A stretch of DNA of 64,000 nucleotides from NCBI RefSeq assembly GCF_000764535.1, contig NZ_CP009571.1, positions 2,537,001 to 2,601,000 on the forward strand. The letters run 5' to 3'. Source of the DNA: Sphingomonas taxi. Lineage in GTDB: Bacteria; Pseudomonadota; Alphaproteobacteria; Sphingomonadales; Sphingomonadaceae. The translations under genes and the position numbers were made by a program. The notes below the pieces were generated by a model. That model did no database searches, was not told the origin of the DNA, and saw only the letters and a list, made by a program, of their open reading frames with translations. Below, piece by piece: positions 51,577 through 62,675 of this stretch (within the stretch, counting starts at the first letter, position 1; every line of letters begins with the position of its first letter).

Positions 51577-51753
51577 TCAGCCCTGTACCTCGATCATATG
51601 TGCAACCTTGCGGATCATCCCGCGGACCTCGGGGCTGTCTTCCAGCTCCGAGACCTTGTGCATCTTGTTGAGGCCGAGGCCGATCAGCGTCGCGCGCTGA
51701 TCCTTGGTGCGGCGGATCGGCGAACCGGTCTGCTTGATCTTGATCGTCGCCAT
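51577..51753 (-). CDS. rpmD: 50S ribosomal protein L30
   Basis: 58 residues: [20 protein letters not shown] at the start, [20 protein letters not shown] mid-protein, ending [11 protein letters not shown]. Classic L30. Stop TGA at 51579-51577, ATG at 51753. Lies between rpsE and rplO in the standard order. Confidence 0.97.
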   Translation of the reverse strand: MATIKIKQTGSPIRRTKDQRATLIGLGLNKMHKVSELEDSPEVRGMIRKVAHMIEVQG

Positions 51754-51758
51754 GTCAG

Positions 51759-52538
51759 TTACTCCACGACGGCCGCTGCGTCCGCCTCGGCGGTCTGCGA
51801 ACCACCGCGGCCGAGCAGGTCGGCGATCTTCTTGCCACGACGCTGCGCGACCGACTTCGGCGAAGTCTGCTCACCCAGTGCCTCGAACGTGGCGCGGATC
51901 ATGTTGTAGGGGTTGGACGTGCCGACCGACTTGGTCACCACGTCGGCAACGCCGAGGCTCTCGAAGATGGCGCGCATCGGGCCACCCGCGATGATGCCGG
52001 TGCCCTGCGGGGCCGAACGGAGCGTCACGCGACCGGCACCGAAGTGACCGTTGCCGTCGTGATGCAGCGTGCGACCGTCCTTCAGGGGAACGCGGACCAT
52101 CGCCTTCTTCGCGGCCGCAGTGGCCTTGGAGATGGCTTCCGGCACTTCGCGCGCCTTGCCGTGACCGAAGCCGACGCGGCCCTTGCCGTCACCAACGACG
52201 ACCAGTGCGGCGAAGCCGAAGCGCTTGCCGCCCTTCACCGTCTTCGAGACGCGGTTGATGTGGACCAGCTTCTCGATCAGCTCTTCGCCGCCGTCATCCT
52301 GGCCGGGACGACCGCCACGATTGTCGCGACCGCGACCGCCGTCACGACCACCGCGATTGCCACCGGGACCGCCGGGACCACGGCCACCGCCGCCACCACC
52401 ACGACCGCCGCGCGGCGGACCGCCGCGACCACCACCGGGACCGCCGAAGCCGCCCTGCTGGCCGCCCTGCGGCGCCGAATTGGCCTCCTGGGGAGCGCCT
52501 TCAGCCGCTGCGGGCTGCACGTTGTTCTCGTCAGCCAT
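51759..52538 (-). CDS. rpsE: 30S ribosomal protein S5 with RGG-type N-terminal extension
   Basis: 259 residues, compared with 167 in E. coli. The conserved S5 fold starts near residue 85 ([20 protein letters not shown]) and includes [20 protein letters not shown] and [20 protein letters not shown]. Residues about 25-80 are almost only Gly, Arg, Pro, Asn and Asp, with RGG/GGR repeats ([20 protein letters not shown]). S5 lies at the mRNA entrance and affects decoding fidelity. ATG 52538 is chosen; the upstream frame is an rplR shadow. Confidence 0.97.
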   Translation of the reverse strand: MADENNVQPAAAEGAPQEANSAPQGGQQGGFGGPGGGRGGPPRGGRGGGGGGRGPGGPGGNRGGRDGGRGRDNRGGRPGQDDGGEELIEKLVHINRVSKTVKGGKRFGFAALVVVGDGKGRVGFGHGKAREVPEAISKATAAAKKAMVRVPLKDGRTLHHDGNGHFGAGRVTLRSAPQGTGIIAGGPMRAIFESLGVADVVTKSVGTSNPYNMIRATFEALGEQTSPKSVAQRRGKKIADLLGRGGSQTAEADAAAVVE

Positions 52539-52539
52539 A

Positions 52540-52896
52540 TTAGAACTCCAATCCGGCGGCACGCGCCGCCTCAGCCAGCGCCTTGACGCGGCCGTGGAAC
52601 AGGAAGCCGCCACGATCGAACACGACCTGCGTCACGCCGGCGGCCTTCGCCGCCTCCGCCACGCGGGTGCCGACGGCGGTCGCTGCCGCGATGTTGGCGC
52701 CGGACGTGTCGCGCACGTCCTTCTCCAGCGTCGAGGCCGAAGCGACGGTCTTGCCGGCGACGTCGTCGATCACCTGGGCATACATGTGCTTGCCCGAGCG
52801 ATGGATCGACAGCCGCGGGCGGGTGCCCGAACGTGCCTTCAGCGCGGTACGGTTGCGCCGACGGCGCTTCGCGAAAAGAGAGAGACCCTTGGTCAT
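52540..52896 (-). CDS. rplR: 50S ribosomal protein L18
   Basis: 118 residues. [20 protein letters not shown] near 11-30, [24 protein letters not shown] and [20 protein letters not shown] are diagnostic. Part of the 5S rRNA particle. The ATG at 52896 overlaps the rplF stop. Confidence 0.99.
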   Translation of the reverse strand: MTKGLSLFAKRRRRNRTALKARSGTRPRLSIHRSGKHMYAQVIDDVAGKTVASASTLEKDVRDTSGANIAAATAVGTRVAEAAKAAGVTQVVFDRGGFLFHGRVKALAEAARAAGLEF

Positions 52897-53429
52897 TACT
52901 TCTTCTTCCCTTCCTTGCGGAAGATGAACTCGCCGTCGTACTTGATGCCCTTGCCCTTGTACGGCTCGGGCTTGCGCCACTGACGGATCTCGGCGGCCAG
53001 CTGGCCGACCTTCTGCTTGTCGGAACCGCTGATCTCGACGGTCGTCGCGTCCGGCGTCTTGACCTCGATGCCTTCCGGCACGTCGATGTTGACGTCGTGG
53101 CTGTAGCCGAGCTGCAGCTTGAGGTTACGACCCTGTGCGGCGGCACGGTAGCCGACGCCGGTGATCAGCAGCTTCTTGGTGAAGCCGTCGGTCACACCGG
53201 TGACCAGGTTCTGCACCATCGTCCGCTGCATGCCCCAGAACGCGCGCGCGCGCTTGGTGTCGTTGGCCGGCTGCACCTGGATGCCGCCGTCCTCGAGCGT
53301 GTAGCTGATCTCGTCGCGGAGCGGCATGGTGAGGGTGCCCTTGGGGCCCTTCACGCTGATGATGCCGTCGTTGATCGTCGGGGTCACGCCGGCCGGCAAG
53401 GCGATCGGCTTCTTACCAATGCGGCTCAT
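52896..53429 (-). CDS. rplF: 50S ribosomal protein L6
   Basis: 177 residues, as in E. coli. Starts [15 protein letters not shown]; ends with [20 protein letters not shown], the C-terminal L6 signature. Near the GTPase-associated centre. Start and stop each overlap the neighbouring genes by one base. Confidence 0.99.
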   Translation of the reverse strand: MSRIGKKPIALPAGVTPTINDGIISVKGPKGTLTMPLRDEISYTLEDGGIQVQPANDTKRARAFWGMQRTMVQNLVTGVTDGFTKKLLITGVGYRAAAQGRNLKLQLGYSHDVNIDVPEGIEVKTPDATTVEISGSDKQKVGQLAAEIRQWRKPEPYKGKGIKYDGEFIFRKEGKKK

Positions 53430-53824
53430 CAGAAGACCTCCGCGAGCACTTCGCCGCCGACATTCTGCTCGCGCGCTTCCGCGTCGGACAGAACGCCACG
53501 AGGCGTCGAGACGATGGTGATGCCGAGGCCGTTGCGGACGCGGGGAAGTTCCTGTGAGCCGGAATAGACGCGACGGCCGGGCTTCGAGACGCGGGCGACA
53601 TGCTTGATCGCCGGCTGGCCCTCGAAATACTTCAGCTCGATGCGGACGCCCGCTGCGGGGCCCATCTGCTCGTCGCTATAGCCACGGATATAGCCTTCGC
53701 GCTGCAGCACGTCGAGCACGCGGATGCGCAGCTTCGACGCCGGCGAGAGGACGGAGTCCTTCTTCGCGCGCTGGCCGTTGCGGATGCGGGTGAGCAAATC
53801 ACCCAGGGGATCGGTCACTGCCAT
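53429..53824 (-). CDS. rpsH: 30S ribosomal protein S8
   Basis: 131 residues. [21 protein letters not shown] at the start, and [20 protein letters not shown] near the C-terminus with the STPRG RNA-binding motif. Central-domain 16S rRNA binder; in E. coli it autoregulates the spc operon, not tested here. Confidence 0.99.
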   Translation of the reverse strand: MAVTDPLGDLLTRIRNGQRAKKDSVLSPASKLRIRVLDVLQREGYIRGYSDEQMGPAAGVRIELKYFEGQPAIKHVARVSKPGRRVYSGSQELPRVRNGLGITIVSTPRGVLSDAEAREQNVGGEVLAEVF

Positions 53825-53833
53825 GATGAATCC

Positions 53834-54139
53834 TTACCAGCTCGACTTGGTGAGACCGGGGATCATGCCCTTATTGGCCAGATCACGGAGCATCACGCGT
53901 GCGAGACGGAACTTGCGGTAATAAGCGCGCGGGCGGCCCGTGATCTCGCACCGGTTGCGGATGCGGGTCGGGTTCGCGTTGCGCGGCAGTTCCGCCATCT
54001 TGAGGCGAGCGATCAGACGCTCGCTCTCGTCGAGGCTCTGGTCATTCGCCATCGCCTTCAGCTTCGCCAGCTTGGGAGCATATTGCTTCACAAGCTTCTT
54101 GCGACGCTCATTCTTGTTGATCGAACTCAGTTTCGCCAT
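53834..54139 (-). CDS. rpsN: 30S ribosomal protein S14 (zinc-independent type)
   Basis: 101 residues. [20 protein letters not shown] near 53-72 and [20 protein letters not shown] near the end. The CxxC pairs of the zinc form are absent, as in most Proteobacteria. Confidence 0.99.
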   Translation of the reverse strand: MAKLSSINKNERRKKLVKQYAPKLAKLKAMANDQSLDESERLIARLKMAELPRNANPTRIRNRCEITGRPRAYYRKFRLARVMLRDLANKGMIPGLTKSSW

Positions 54140-54180
54140 GGACTTAAGCTCTCTTCCTTACTTCAGGAAAGCGAGGCTGC

Positions 54181-54768
54181 TCACGCAGCCTGCTTCTGCT
54201 GCTCAGCCTCGGGCTGAGGGAACGGGAAACCGAAGAGACGGAGCAGCTCGCGCGCCTCGTCGTCGGTCTTCGCCGTGGTGGTGACGATCACGTCCATGCC
54301 GCGCACCTTGTCGATGCGGTCATAGTTGATCTCGGGGAACACGATCTGCTCCTTGATGCCGCAGGCGTAATTGCCACGGCCGTCGAAGCTCTTCGGGTTG
54401 AGGCCGCGAAAATCGCGGACGCGGGGAAGAGCGATCGTGATGAAACGGTCGAGGAATTCGTACATGCGCTCGCGGCGAAGGGTGACCTTCACGCCGATCG
54501 GCATGCCCTCACGCAGCTTGAACTGCGCGATCGACTTCTTCGCCTTGGTGATCACGGGCTTCTGGCCGGCGATCAGCTCCATTTCGGAAGCGGCCTGGTC
54601 GACGCGCTTCTTGTCCTGGGTGGCCTCGCCGACGCCCATGTTGAGGACGATCTTCTCGATCCGGGGGATCTCGTTGACGTTCTTATAGCCGAACTTCTCG
54701 ACCATCGCCTTGACGATCGTGTCCTCGTAGATGCCCTTCATGCGGGGCTTGTAGGCTGCATCAGCCAT
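54181..54768 (-). CDS. rplE: 50S ribosomal protein L5
   Basis: 195 residues, compared with 179 in E. coli. [20 protein letters not shown] near 38-57 and [20 protein letters not shown] near 118-137. The extra length is a polar tail ([11 protein letters not shown]). Binds 5S rRNA and P-site tRNA. The start overlaps the rplX stop by 8 bases. Confidence 0.99.
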   Translation of the reverse strand: MADAAYKPRMKGIYEDTIVKAMVEKFGYKNVNEIPRIEKIVLNMGVGEATQDKKRVDQAASEMELIAGQKPVITKAKKSIAQFKLREGMPIGVKVTLRRERMYEFLDRFITIALPRVRDFRGLNPKSFDGRGNYACGIKEQIVFPEINYDRIDKVRGMDVIVTTTAKTDDEARELLRLFGFPFPQPEAEQQKQAA

Positions 54769-55078
54769 CGATCTTGTCCCCCGTCTTCACGGCCACGCGG
54801 ACCTTCTTGCCGTCCTGCGTCTCGAAGCGGACGCGGGTGGGCTTGCCGTCGGCGGTCACGTGCGCGACCTTCGAGATGTGCAACGGCGCCTCGATCTTCT
54901 CGAGACCGCCCTGCGGGTTCGCCTGGGTCGGCTTGCGGTGACGCGTCGCGACGTTGACGCCGCCGACGACGACCTTGCCGTCCTTCGGCATCGCCAGGGT
55001 CACGGTGCCGGTCTTGCCCTTGTCCTTGCCGGACAGGACGATGACCTGGTCACCCTTCTTGATCTTCGCGGCGGCCAT
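54761..55078 (-). CDS. rplX: 50S ribosomal protein L24
   Basis: 105 residues. [20 protein letters not shown] near 7-26 is the KOW motif; [20 protein letters not shown] follows. Assembly initiator of the 50S subunit. The start overlaps the rplN stop by one base. Confidence 0.99.
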   Translation of the reverse strand: MAAAKIKKGDQVIVLSGKDKGKTGTVTLAMPKDGKVVVGGVNVATRHRKPTQANPQGGLEKIEAPLHISKVAHVTADGKPTRVRFETQDGKKVRVAVKTGDKIDG

Positions 55079-55446
55079 TACAGCACCTCGGGAGCGAGAG
55101 AGATGATCTTCATGTGCTTCTTGCCACGCAGCTCGCGCACGACCGGGCCGAAGATACGGGTGCCGATCGGCTCCTCGTTCTTGTTGACCAGGACGGCGGC
55201 GTTGCCGTCGAAGCGGATGGTCGAGCCATCGGCACGGTGGATGTCCTTGGCGGTGCGGACGATGACCGCGCGATGCACGTCACCCTTCTTCACCTTGCCG
55301 CGGGGCTGTGCTTCCTTGATGCTGACGACGATGATGTCGCCGACGGTGGCGGTACGACGCTTCGAGCCGCCCAGCACCTTGATGCACTGCACCCGCTTCG
55401 CGCCACTGTTGTCAGCGACGTCGAGATTGGATTGCATCTGGATCAT
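55078..55446 (-). CDS. rplN: 50S ribosomal protein L14
   Basis: 122 residues. [20 protein letters not shown] at the start and [20 protein letters not shown] near the end. Part of inter-subunit bridges. ATG 55446; the upstream extension in frame is not conserved. Confidence 0.99.
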   Translation of the reverse strand: MIQMQSNLDVADNSGAKRVQCIKVLGGSKRRTATVGDIIVVSIKEAQPRGKVKKGDVHRAVIVRTAKDIHRADGSTIRFDGNAAVLVNKNEEPIGTRIFGPVVRELRGKKHMKIISLAPEVL

Positions 55447-55584
55447 CGATCCATTTCCTTCTCGTCTATGGGGTGGATACCGACCCAACCCCGCCTAAAA
55501 TAACGACCCCGGCGCAGCGGACTGCACCGGGGGAGCGGCCCTGTACCCACTCCGCTGGCAGGACGCAAGCCCTGCCCTGTTCAT

Positions 55585-55604
55585 CCGCCGGCCGAAGCCG
55601 GCGG
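55585..55604 (-). other. UUCG-capped hairpin after rpsQ
   Basis: On the - strand CCGCCGGC-TTCG-GCCGGCGG, an 8-bp perfect stem with a UUCG tetraloop, lies 4 bases past the rpsQ stop in the 162-base rpsQ-rplN gap. No U-tract; likely a stability or processing element. Confidence 0.6.
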
Positions 55605-55608
55605 TGAG

Positions 55609-55881
55609 TTATGCGTCGACGTCGACCCGCTCGGGCGTCGCATGGGTGTTGACCCGATCGACGACCTTCCAGGTCTTCAGCTTGGAGATCGGTGCGGTCT
55701 CTTCGATCCGCACGGTTTCACCCTGCTTGTACTCGTTCGCCTCGTCATGGGCGTGGTACTTCTTCGAGCGACGGATGATCTTGCCGTAGAGCGGGTGCTT
55801 GACCTTGCGCTCCACGTTCACGACCACCGTCTTGTCGCCCTTGTCGGACACGATCAGTCCGGTCAGCACGCGCTTCGGCAT
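55609..55881 (-). CDS. rpsQ: 30S ribosomal protein S17
   Basis: 90 residues. [20 protein letters not shown] near 6-25 and [20 protein letters not shown] near 53-72 are diagnostic. Early 16S rRNA 5'-domain binder. Confidence 0.99.
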   Translation of the reverse strand: MPKRVLTGLIVSDKGDKTVVVNVERKVKHPLYGKIIRRSKKYHAHDEANEYKQGETVRIEETAPISKLKTWKVVDRVNTHATPERVDVDA

Positions 55882-55891
55882 CTGATGTTCC

Positions 55892-56095
55892 TTACTTGGC
55901 AGCCGCGGCGCTGGTGCGCTGCGCCTGGAGGGTCTTGATCCGCGCGATGTCGCGACGGACTTCCTTGACGCGGCTCGGCTTCTCGAGCTGGTTCGTCGCC
56001 GCCTGGAAGCGGAGGTTGAACTGCTCGCGCTTCAGCTGGCCGAGGCTCTCGGACAGCTGATCGTCGCTCTGGCTAAGAAAATCGGACTTGGCCAT
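55892..56095 (-). CDS. rpmC: 50S ribosomal protein L29
   Basis: 67 residues. [20 protein letters not shown] near 21-40 and [15 protein letters not shown] are diagnostic. ATG 56095, two bases after the rplP stop. Near the exit tunnel, docking site for SRP and trigger factor. Confidence 0.98.
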   Translation of the reverse strand: MAKSDFLSQSDDQLSESLGQLKREQFNLRFQAATNQLEKPSRVKEVRRDIARIKTLQAQRTSAAAAK

Positions 56096-56097
56096 TA

Positions 56098-56532
56098 TCA
56101 CTCGCCTCCGAGGTGGCTGGTGTCACCCAGGCGGGCGACGACCTTGACTTTGATCGGGAGCTTCATCGCGGCACGCTCGAACGCCTCAGCGGCGATCTTG
56201 CCTTCGACGCCGTCGAGCTCGAACAGGATCCGGCCCGGCTTGACGCGGGCGGCCCAGAATTCGGGCGAACCCTTGCCCGAGCCCATGCGGACTTCGGCCG
56301 GCTTCGACGAGACGGGGACGTCCGGGAAGATGCGGATCCACAAACGCCCCTGGCGCTTGATGTGACGCGTGATCGCGCGGCGGGCCGCCTCGATCTGGCG
56401 TGCGGTGATCCGGTCCGGCTCCATCGCCTTCAGGCCGTACGACCCGAAGTTGAGGCTGGTGCCACCCTTGGCGTCGCCATGGATGCGGCCCTTGAAGGCC
56501 TTGCGGAATTTGGTGCGCTTTGGCTGCAACAT
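56098..56532 (-). CDS. rplP: 50S ribosomal protein L16
   Basis: 144 residues. [20 protein letters not shown] at the start, [20 protein letters not shown] and [20 protein letters not shown] with the family RMGSGKG loop. Organises the A-site tRNA elbow region of the 50S. Confidence 0.99.
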   Translation of the reverse strand: MLQPKRTKFRKAFKGRIHGDAKGGTSLNFGSYGLKAMEPDRITARQIEAARRAITRHIKRQGRLWIRIFPDVPVSSKPAEVRMGSGKGSPEFWAARVKPGRILFELDGVEGKIAAEAFERAAMKLPIKVKVVARLGDTSHLGGE

Positions 56533-56545
56533 GTCGTGTCAGTCC

Positions 56546-57252
<707 letters not shown>

Positions 57253-57253
<1 letters not shown>

Positions 57254-57630
57254 TATGCTTCTTCCTGCTCGCGCACGACGATGCGCAGACGGCTGAACGG
57301 CTTCAGGATGCGGGTGGACTTGCCACGGCCGCGGGTCGCGAAGCGCTTCATGGTGATCGACTTGCCGACCGAGGCCTCGGCGACGACGAGCGCGTCGACG
57401 TCGAGGTTGTGGTTGTTCTCGGCGTTGGCGATGGCCGAGGCCAGCACCTTGCGCGCGTCGATCGCCATCGCCTTGGTCGAGAACTGAAGGATGCTCATCG
57501 CATCGCCGACCGGCTTGTTGCGGATCAGCGCCGCGACCAGGTTCAGCTTCTGCGCCGAACCACGGATCTGCGTCGCGACGGCAAGCGCTTCCTTCTCGCC
57601 GACCTTGCGGGGGGATACAGGCTTGCTCAT
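57253..57630 (-). CDS. rplV: 50S ribosomal protein L22
   Basis: 125 residues, compared with 110 in E. coli, with a short N-terminal addition. [20 protein letters not shown] near 33-52 and [20 protein letters not shown] near the end. Its loop lines the exit tunnel (macrolide region). The start overlaps the rpsS stop by one base. Confidence 0.99.
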
Positions 57631-57905
57631 CAGCGCTTGCCCTTCTTGTCAGCGGCGTGACCCGGGAAGTAGCGCGTCGGCGCGAACTCACCCAGCTTCA
57701 TGCCGACCATGTCTTCATTGACCGACACCGGCACGAACTTGCGGCCGTTGTAGACGTTGAACGTGAGGCCGACGAACGACGGCAGGATGGTGGAACGACG
57801 CGACCAGGTCTTGATCGGCGCGCGGCCACCGGCATCCTGCGCGGTTTCCGCCTTCTTCAGAAGGCTCAGTTCGACGAACGGGCCCTTCCAGACTGAACGA
57901 GCCAT
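57630..57905 (-). CDS. rpsS: 30S ribosomal protein S19
   Basis: 91 residues. [20 protein letters not shown] at the start and [20 protein letters not shown] at the end are diagnostic. 30S head protein paired with S13, whose gene is in the detached block. Confidence 0.99.
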   Translation of the reverse strand: MARSVWKGPFVELSLLKKAETAQDAGGRAPIKTWSRRSTILPSFVGLTFNVYNGRKFVPVSVNEDMVGMKLGEFAPTRYFPGHAADKKGKR

Positions 57906-57907
57906 GG

Positions 57908-58747
57908 TTAGCCCTTCCTCTTAGTCGAATGACGCGACCGGATGATCATCTTGTCGGTCGACTTATTGTGACGGGTGCGAGCACCCTTGGTCGGCTTGCC
58001 CCAGGGCGTAACCGGATGACGGCCGCCCGAGGTCCGGCCTTCGCCACCGCCGTGCGGATGGTCGACCGGGTTCTTGGCGACGCCGCGGGTCAGCGGACGC
58101 TTGCCCATCCAGCGAGAACGCCCGGCCTTGCCGAGGTTCTGGTTCTGGTTGTCCGGGTTCGACACCGCACCGACCGTCGCCATGCACTCGCCACGGATGT
58201 AGCGCTGCTCGCCCGAGTTGAGGCGGACGATGACCATGCCGCGGTCACGACCGACGACCTGCACGTAGGTGCCGGCCGAACGGGCGATCTGACCACCCTT
58301 GCCCGGCTTCATCTCCACGTTGTGGACGATGGTGCCGACGGGCACCTGGCCCAGCTCCATGGCGTTGCCCGGCTTGGTGTCGGTCTTCTTGGCCGCGAGG
58401 ACCTTGTCGCCCGGCGCCAGCCGCTGCGGCGCGATGATGTAGGCCAGCTCTTCGTCGGCATACTTCACCAGCGCGATGAACGCGGTGCGGTTGGGGTCAT
58501 ATTCCAGACGCTCGACCGTGCCCTCGACGTCCCACTTGCGACGCTTGAAGTCGACGTAGCGATACTTTTGCTTGTGACCGCCGGCGATGCCGCGCGACGT
58601 CACATGACCCTTGTTGTTGCGACCACCGGTCTTGCGCTTGCCTTCGGTAAGCGCCTTGACCGGCTTGCCCTTGTAGAGCGCGGATTTGTCGACGAGGATC
58701 AGGCCGCGGCGGGCCGGGCTCGTCGGGTTGTAATGCTTGAGTGCCAT
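57908..58747 (-). CDS. rplB: 50S ribosomal protein L2
   Basis: 279 residues. [20 protein letters not shown] at the start; the peptidyl-transferase-region motif [20 protein letters not shown] near 226-245 contains the critical His. ATG 58747; upstream frame not conserved. Confidence 0.99.
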   Translation of the reverse strand: MALKHYNPTSPARRGLILVDKSALYKGKPVKALTEGKRKTGGRNNKGHVTSRGIAGGHKQKYRYVDFKRRKWDVEGTVERLEYDPNRTAFIALVKYADEELAYIIAPQRLAPGDKVLAAKKTDTKPGNAMELGQVPVGTIVHNVEMKPGKGGQIARSAGTYVQVVGRDRGMVIVRLNSGEQRYIRGECMATVGAVSNPDNQNQNLGKAGRSRWMGKRPLTRGVAKNPVDHPHGGGEGRTSGGRHPVTPWGKPTKGARTRHNKSTDKMIIRSRHSTKRKG

Positions 58748-58752
58748 GACCC

Positions 58753-59064
58753 TTAGATCCCCGTCGTCACGTCGATGGACTGGCCGTCCTTCAGGGTGAC
58801 AATGGCCTTCTTCATGTCCGAGCGCTGGTAAGGAGCGCCCTTCCACTTCTTGGTCTTGCCCTTCTGGACGATCGTGTTCACGCCGGTCACGGTGACGTCG
58901 AAGAGAGCCTCGACGGCAGCCTTGATCTCGGGCTTGGTCGCGTCGTTCGCGACCTTGAACACGACGGCGTTATGCTCGGAGAGCAAGGTCGCCTTTTCGG
59001 TGATGTGCGGCGCGACGATCACGTCATAGTGACGGTTGTCGACGGCCTTCTGCTGCTTAGCCAT
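58753..59064 (-). CDS. rplW: 50S ribosomal protein L23
   Basis: 103 residues. [20 protein letters not shown] near 13-32 and [20 protein letters not shown] near 58-77. Tunnel-exit docking site for trigger factor and SRP. The start overlaps the rplD stop. Confidence 0.99.
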   Translation of the reverse strand: MAKQQKAVDNRHYDVIVAPHITEKATLLSEHNAVVFKVANDATKPEIKAAVEALFDVTVTGVNTIVQKGKTKKWKGAPYQRSDMKKAIVTLKDGQSIDVTTGI

Positions 59065-59683
59065 TGAAGCGAGCCTCCAGCTTCTCGACCGCCGCGCGGG
59101 TCAGCACCAGCGTGTCAGCCTTCAGGATGTCATAGACGTTGGCACCGGCGGACGGCAGCACGTTGATGCCGTGCAGGTTGCCCGCGGCGAGCGCGAAGCT
59201 CGTCTCGACGGCGTCGCCGTCGATGACCAGCGCCGACTTGCCGAAGCCGAGCTTGGCGAGATCGCCGACCAGCGTCTTGGTCTTGTTGTTCTCGACCGCG
59301 ATGCTGTCCATGACGATCAGCGAGCCGGCCTTGGCGTGGCTCGAGAGGGCCATCTTCAGACCGAGGGCGCGAATCTTTTTGTTCAGACCGGGGTTGAAGT
59401 CACGGACGCGGGCGCCGTGAGCCTTACCACCGCCGATGAAGACGGGAGCGCGGCGATCGCCGTGACGGGCGGTACCGCCGCCCTTCTGGCGACCGAACTT
59501 CTTGCCGGTGCGCGCGACGTCCGCACGCTCGCGGGTGCCACGAGCCGTCTCGCGACGCTTCTCGAGCTGCCAGGTGACCACGCGGTGCAGGATGTCGGCG
59601 CGCGGATCGAGGCCGAAGACCTCGTCGTTGAGCTCGACGTCCGCCGCAGCGGTGCCGGCGAAGGATTGAACCTTGACCTTCAC
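59057..59683 (-). CDS. rplD: 50S ribosomal protein L4
   Basis: 208 residues. [20 protein letters not shown] near 56-75 is the tunnel loop; [21 protein letters not shown] is C-terminal. In E. coli L4 represses the S10 operon via a leader hairpin; a leader of that kind was not recognised here. Confidence 0.99.
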   Translation of the reverse strand: MKVKVQSFAGTAAADVELNDEVFGLDPRADILHRVVTWQLEKRRETARGTRERADVARTGKKFGRQKGGGTARHGDRRAPVFIGGGKAHGARVRDFNPGLNKKIRALGLKMALSSHAKAGSLIVMDSIAVENNKTKTLVGDLAKLGFGKSALVIDGDAVETSFALAAGNLHGINVLPSAGANVYDILKADTLVLTRAAVEKLEARFNG

Positions 59684-59685
59684 GT

Positions 59686-60435
59686 TCAGCCCTCCTGGCC
59701 GTCGGTAGCTTCCGGCGCGCTCGTCTCTGCGGGCGTGTCGGCTGCGGTGTTGCTGTTGGCAGCCTGCTTCAGGCTGGCGGGATAGGGAGCCTCGGCATGC
59801 GCCTTGACCTTGACCGCGTCCTTCACGAACAGCCAGCCGCCCTTCGAACCGGGCACCGAGCCCTTGACGAAGATGAGGCCGCGCTCGGCGTCGGTACCGA
59901 CGATCTCGAGGTTCTGCTGCGTGCGGTTGCGGTCGCCCATGTGGCCGGCCATCTTCTTGTTCTTGAAGACCTTGCCCGGATCCTGGCGCTGACCGGTCGA
60001 ACCGAGCGAACGGTGCGAGACCGAAACGCCGTGCGTCGCGCGCAGACCCTTGAAGTTCCAGCGCTTCATGCCGCCGGCGAAGCCCTTACCCTGGGTACGA
60101 CCCTGGATATCGACCAGCTGACCGGCGACGAAATGCTCGGCCGAGATTTCCGCACCGACGTCGAGGAGATTGTCCTCGCTGACGCGGAATTCGGCGACGA
60201 CCGCCTTGGGCTCGACCTCGGCCTTGCCGAAGTGGCCGCGCTGCGGCTTGGCGACATTCTTGGCTTTTGCGACGCCAGCACCGAGCTGAACGGCAGTGTA
60301 GCCATCACGATCTTGTTCGCGACGGGCAATGACCTGGAGGCCTTCGAGCTGCAGGACGGTGACCGGCACGTGGCGGCCATCATCCTGGAACAGGCGGGTC
60401 ATACCCATTTTCTTCGCGATCACGCCAGTGCGCAT
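59686..60435 (-). CDS. rplC: 50S ribosomal protein L3 with Ala/Thr/Glu-rich tail
   Basis: 249 residues, compared with 209 in E. coli. [20 protein letters not shown] at the start and [20 protein letters not shown] near 144-163 with the methylated-Gln GQ region. The tail from about 215 is low-complexity ([20 protein letters not shown]). Peptidyl-transferase-adjacent assembly protein. Confidence 0.98.
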   Translation of the reverse strand: MRTGVIAKKMGMTRLFQDDGRHVPVTVLQLEGLQVIARREQDRDGYTAVQLGAGVAKAKNVAKPQRGHFGKAEVEPKAVVAEFRVSEDNLLDVGAEISAEHFVAGQLVDIQGRTQGKGFAGGMKRWNFKGLRATHGVSVSHRSLGSTGQRQDPGKVFKNKKMAGHMGDRNRTQQNLEIVGTDAERGLIFVKGSVPGSKGGWLFVKDAVKVKAHAEAPYPASLKQAANSNTAADTPAETSAPEATDGQEG

Positions 60436-60722
60436 GATCCATTACTCCATTACAGAGGCACGCCCGGGACCATTCCCGTACGTGCGTGCGGCACCTCGCT
60501 AAAGGTGCCATCCAGCCCGATTGTATGTACGTCGCCCCGTCCCGGGCTGGTCGCCCCCGTTGCCGGGAACATGACGGGAGACGCTGGCCCGGCAACCGAA
60601 GCGGCCGGCGGTATCTCGTGTCTGTCAGGTACTCCGCCGTGGCGAAGGTCCCGAACCGCTGCTCCGCCTGGGCGGAAAACAGCAAACCCGCGGGACTCAC
60701 GTCGACCGCGGGATGCGGGCCA
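60436..60722 (-). other. Long rpsJ-rplC spacer
   Basis: 287 bases without a gene, unusual inside the S10 cluster. The only clear structure is GGCACC-TCGCTAAA-GGTGCC (60489-60508). A promoter or attenuator for rplC and the downstream genes could be here, but no convincing -35/-10 pair was found. Confidence 0.4.
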
Positions 60723-61031
60723 TTACGCCAGCTTGATCTCGACGTCAACGCCTGCGGCGAGGTCGAGCTTCATCAGCGCGTCCACGGTCTGCGGGGTCGG
60801 CTGCACGATGTCGAGCATGCGCTTGTAGGTGCGGACCTCGAACTGCTCGCGCGACTTCTTGTCGATGTGCGGGCCGCGGTTGACGGTGAACTTCTCGATG
60901 CGGGTCGGCAGCGGAATCGGACCGCGGATGAGCGCGCCGGTGCGGCGCGCGGTGTCGGCGATGTCGCCGGTCGCCTGGTCGAGCACACGATGATCGAACG
61001 CCTTGAGGCGAATGCGGATATTGCTGTCCAT
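60723..61031 (-). CDS. rpsJ: 30S ribosomal protein S10 (NusE)
   Basis: 102 residues. [20 protein letters not shown] at the start and [20 protein letters not shown] near 38-57. Also the NusE antitermination factor. Start 271 bases after the tuf stop. Confidence 0.99.
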   Translation of the reverse strand: MDSNIRIRLKAFDHRVLDQATGDIADTARRTGALIRGPIPLPTRIEKFTVNRGPHIDKKSREQFEVRTYKRMLDIVQPTPQTVDALMKLDLAAGVDVEIKLA

Positions 61032-61224
61032 GATCCCTACCGATGCGAAGGAGCACGACCCCGGCCGTCTCCACCGCCGGTTGGCGGAGGACTCGTGCCG
61101 CTGGTGCTGGACCGGCGGGATGAGATCGGCTGCCCGTTATGACGGATGCAGCGCGACGACGAGAAAGAGCCGTAACTCAGTAAAACTTGGAGGAGCGCCC
61201 TTAAAGGAGCCCTCATTAAATAGC

Positions 61225-61268
61225 AACAGCCCGACACTCCTTTTTGGGAGTGCCGGGCCGCTGTTTTT
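61225..61268 (-). terminator. Strong stem-loop between tuf and rpsJ
   Basis: ACAGCCCGACACTCC pairs with GGAGTGCCGGGCCGCTGT with a small bulge around a T-rich loop. The perfect T-run (TTTTT) follows on the + strand; on the - strand the tail is CTGTTGCTATTT. It probably separates, at least partly, fusA-tuf from rpsJ. Confidence 0.55.
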
Positions 61269-61302
61269 CGATCGGGCCGGCGCCGTGACGCCGGTCCGGA
61301 TC

Positions 61303-62496
<1,194 letters not shown>

Positions 62497-62645
62497 TTTC
62501 CTACCTTCTGATTCGAATTCGGTGCCGCCGGGGCCACGCGAACGCGGCCCTTTAGCGGTAGATGATTGGTAACGCCAGCCCCTGCCCGCAGCCTAAGTCC
62601 GGCGACCGCCGGCATCAGGCGCGGGTGGCAGGCCTTTCGGCATCC

Positions 62646-62669
62646 CGGGGCCAGGTCACCCTGGCCCCG
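62646..62669 (-). terminator. Hairpin after fusA
   Basis: CGGGGCCAGG-TCAC-CCTGGCCCCG (10-bp perfect stem) begins 7 bases past the fusA stop in the 179-base fusA-tuf gap. No U-tract follows. An intra-operon attenuation or stability element is more likely than a full stop. Confidence 0.55.
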
Positions 62670-62675
62670 TGCGCC

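Noticed and set aside
52044..52586. 180-residue Thr/Ala-rich frame antisense to rpsE
   Set aside because: Mirror of the Gly/Arg-rich coding of the S5 extension; no independent start signal.
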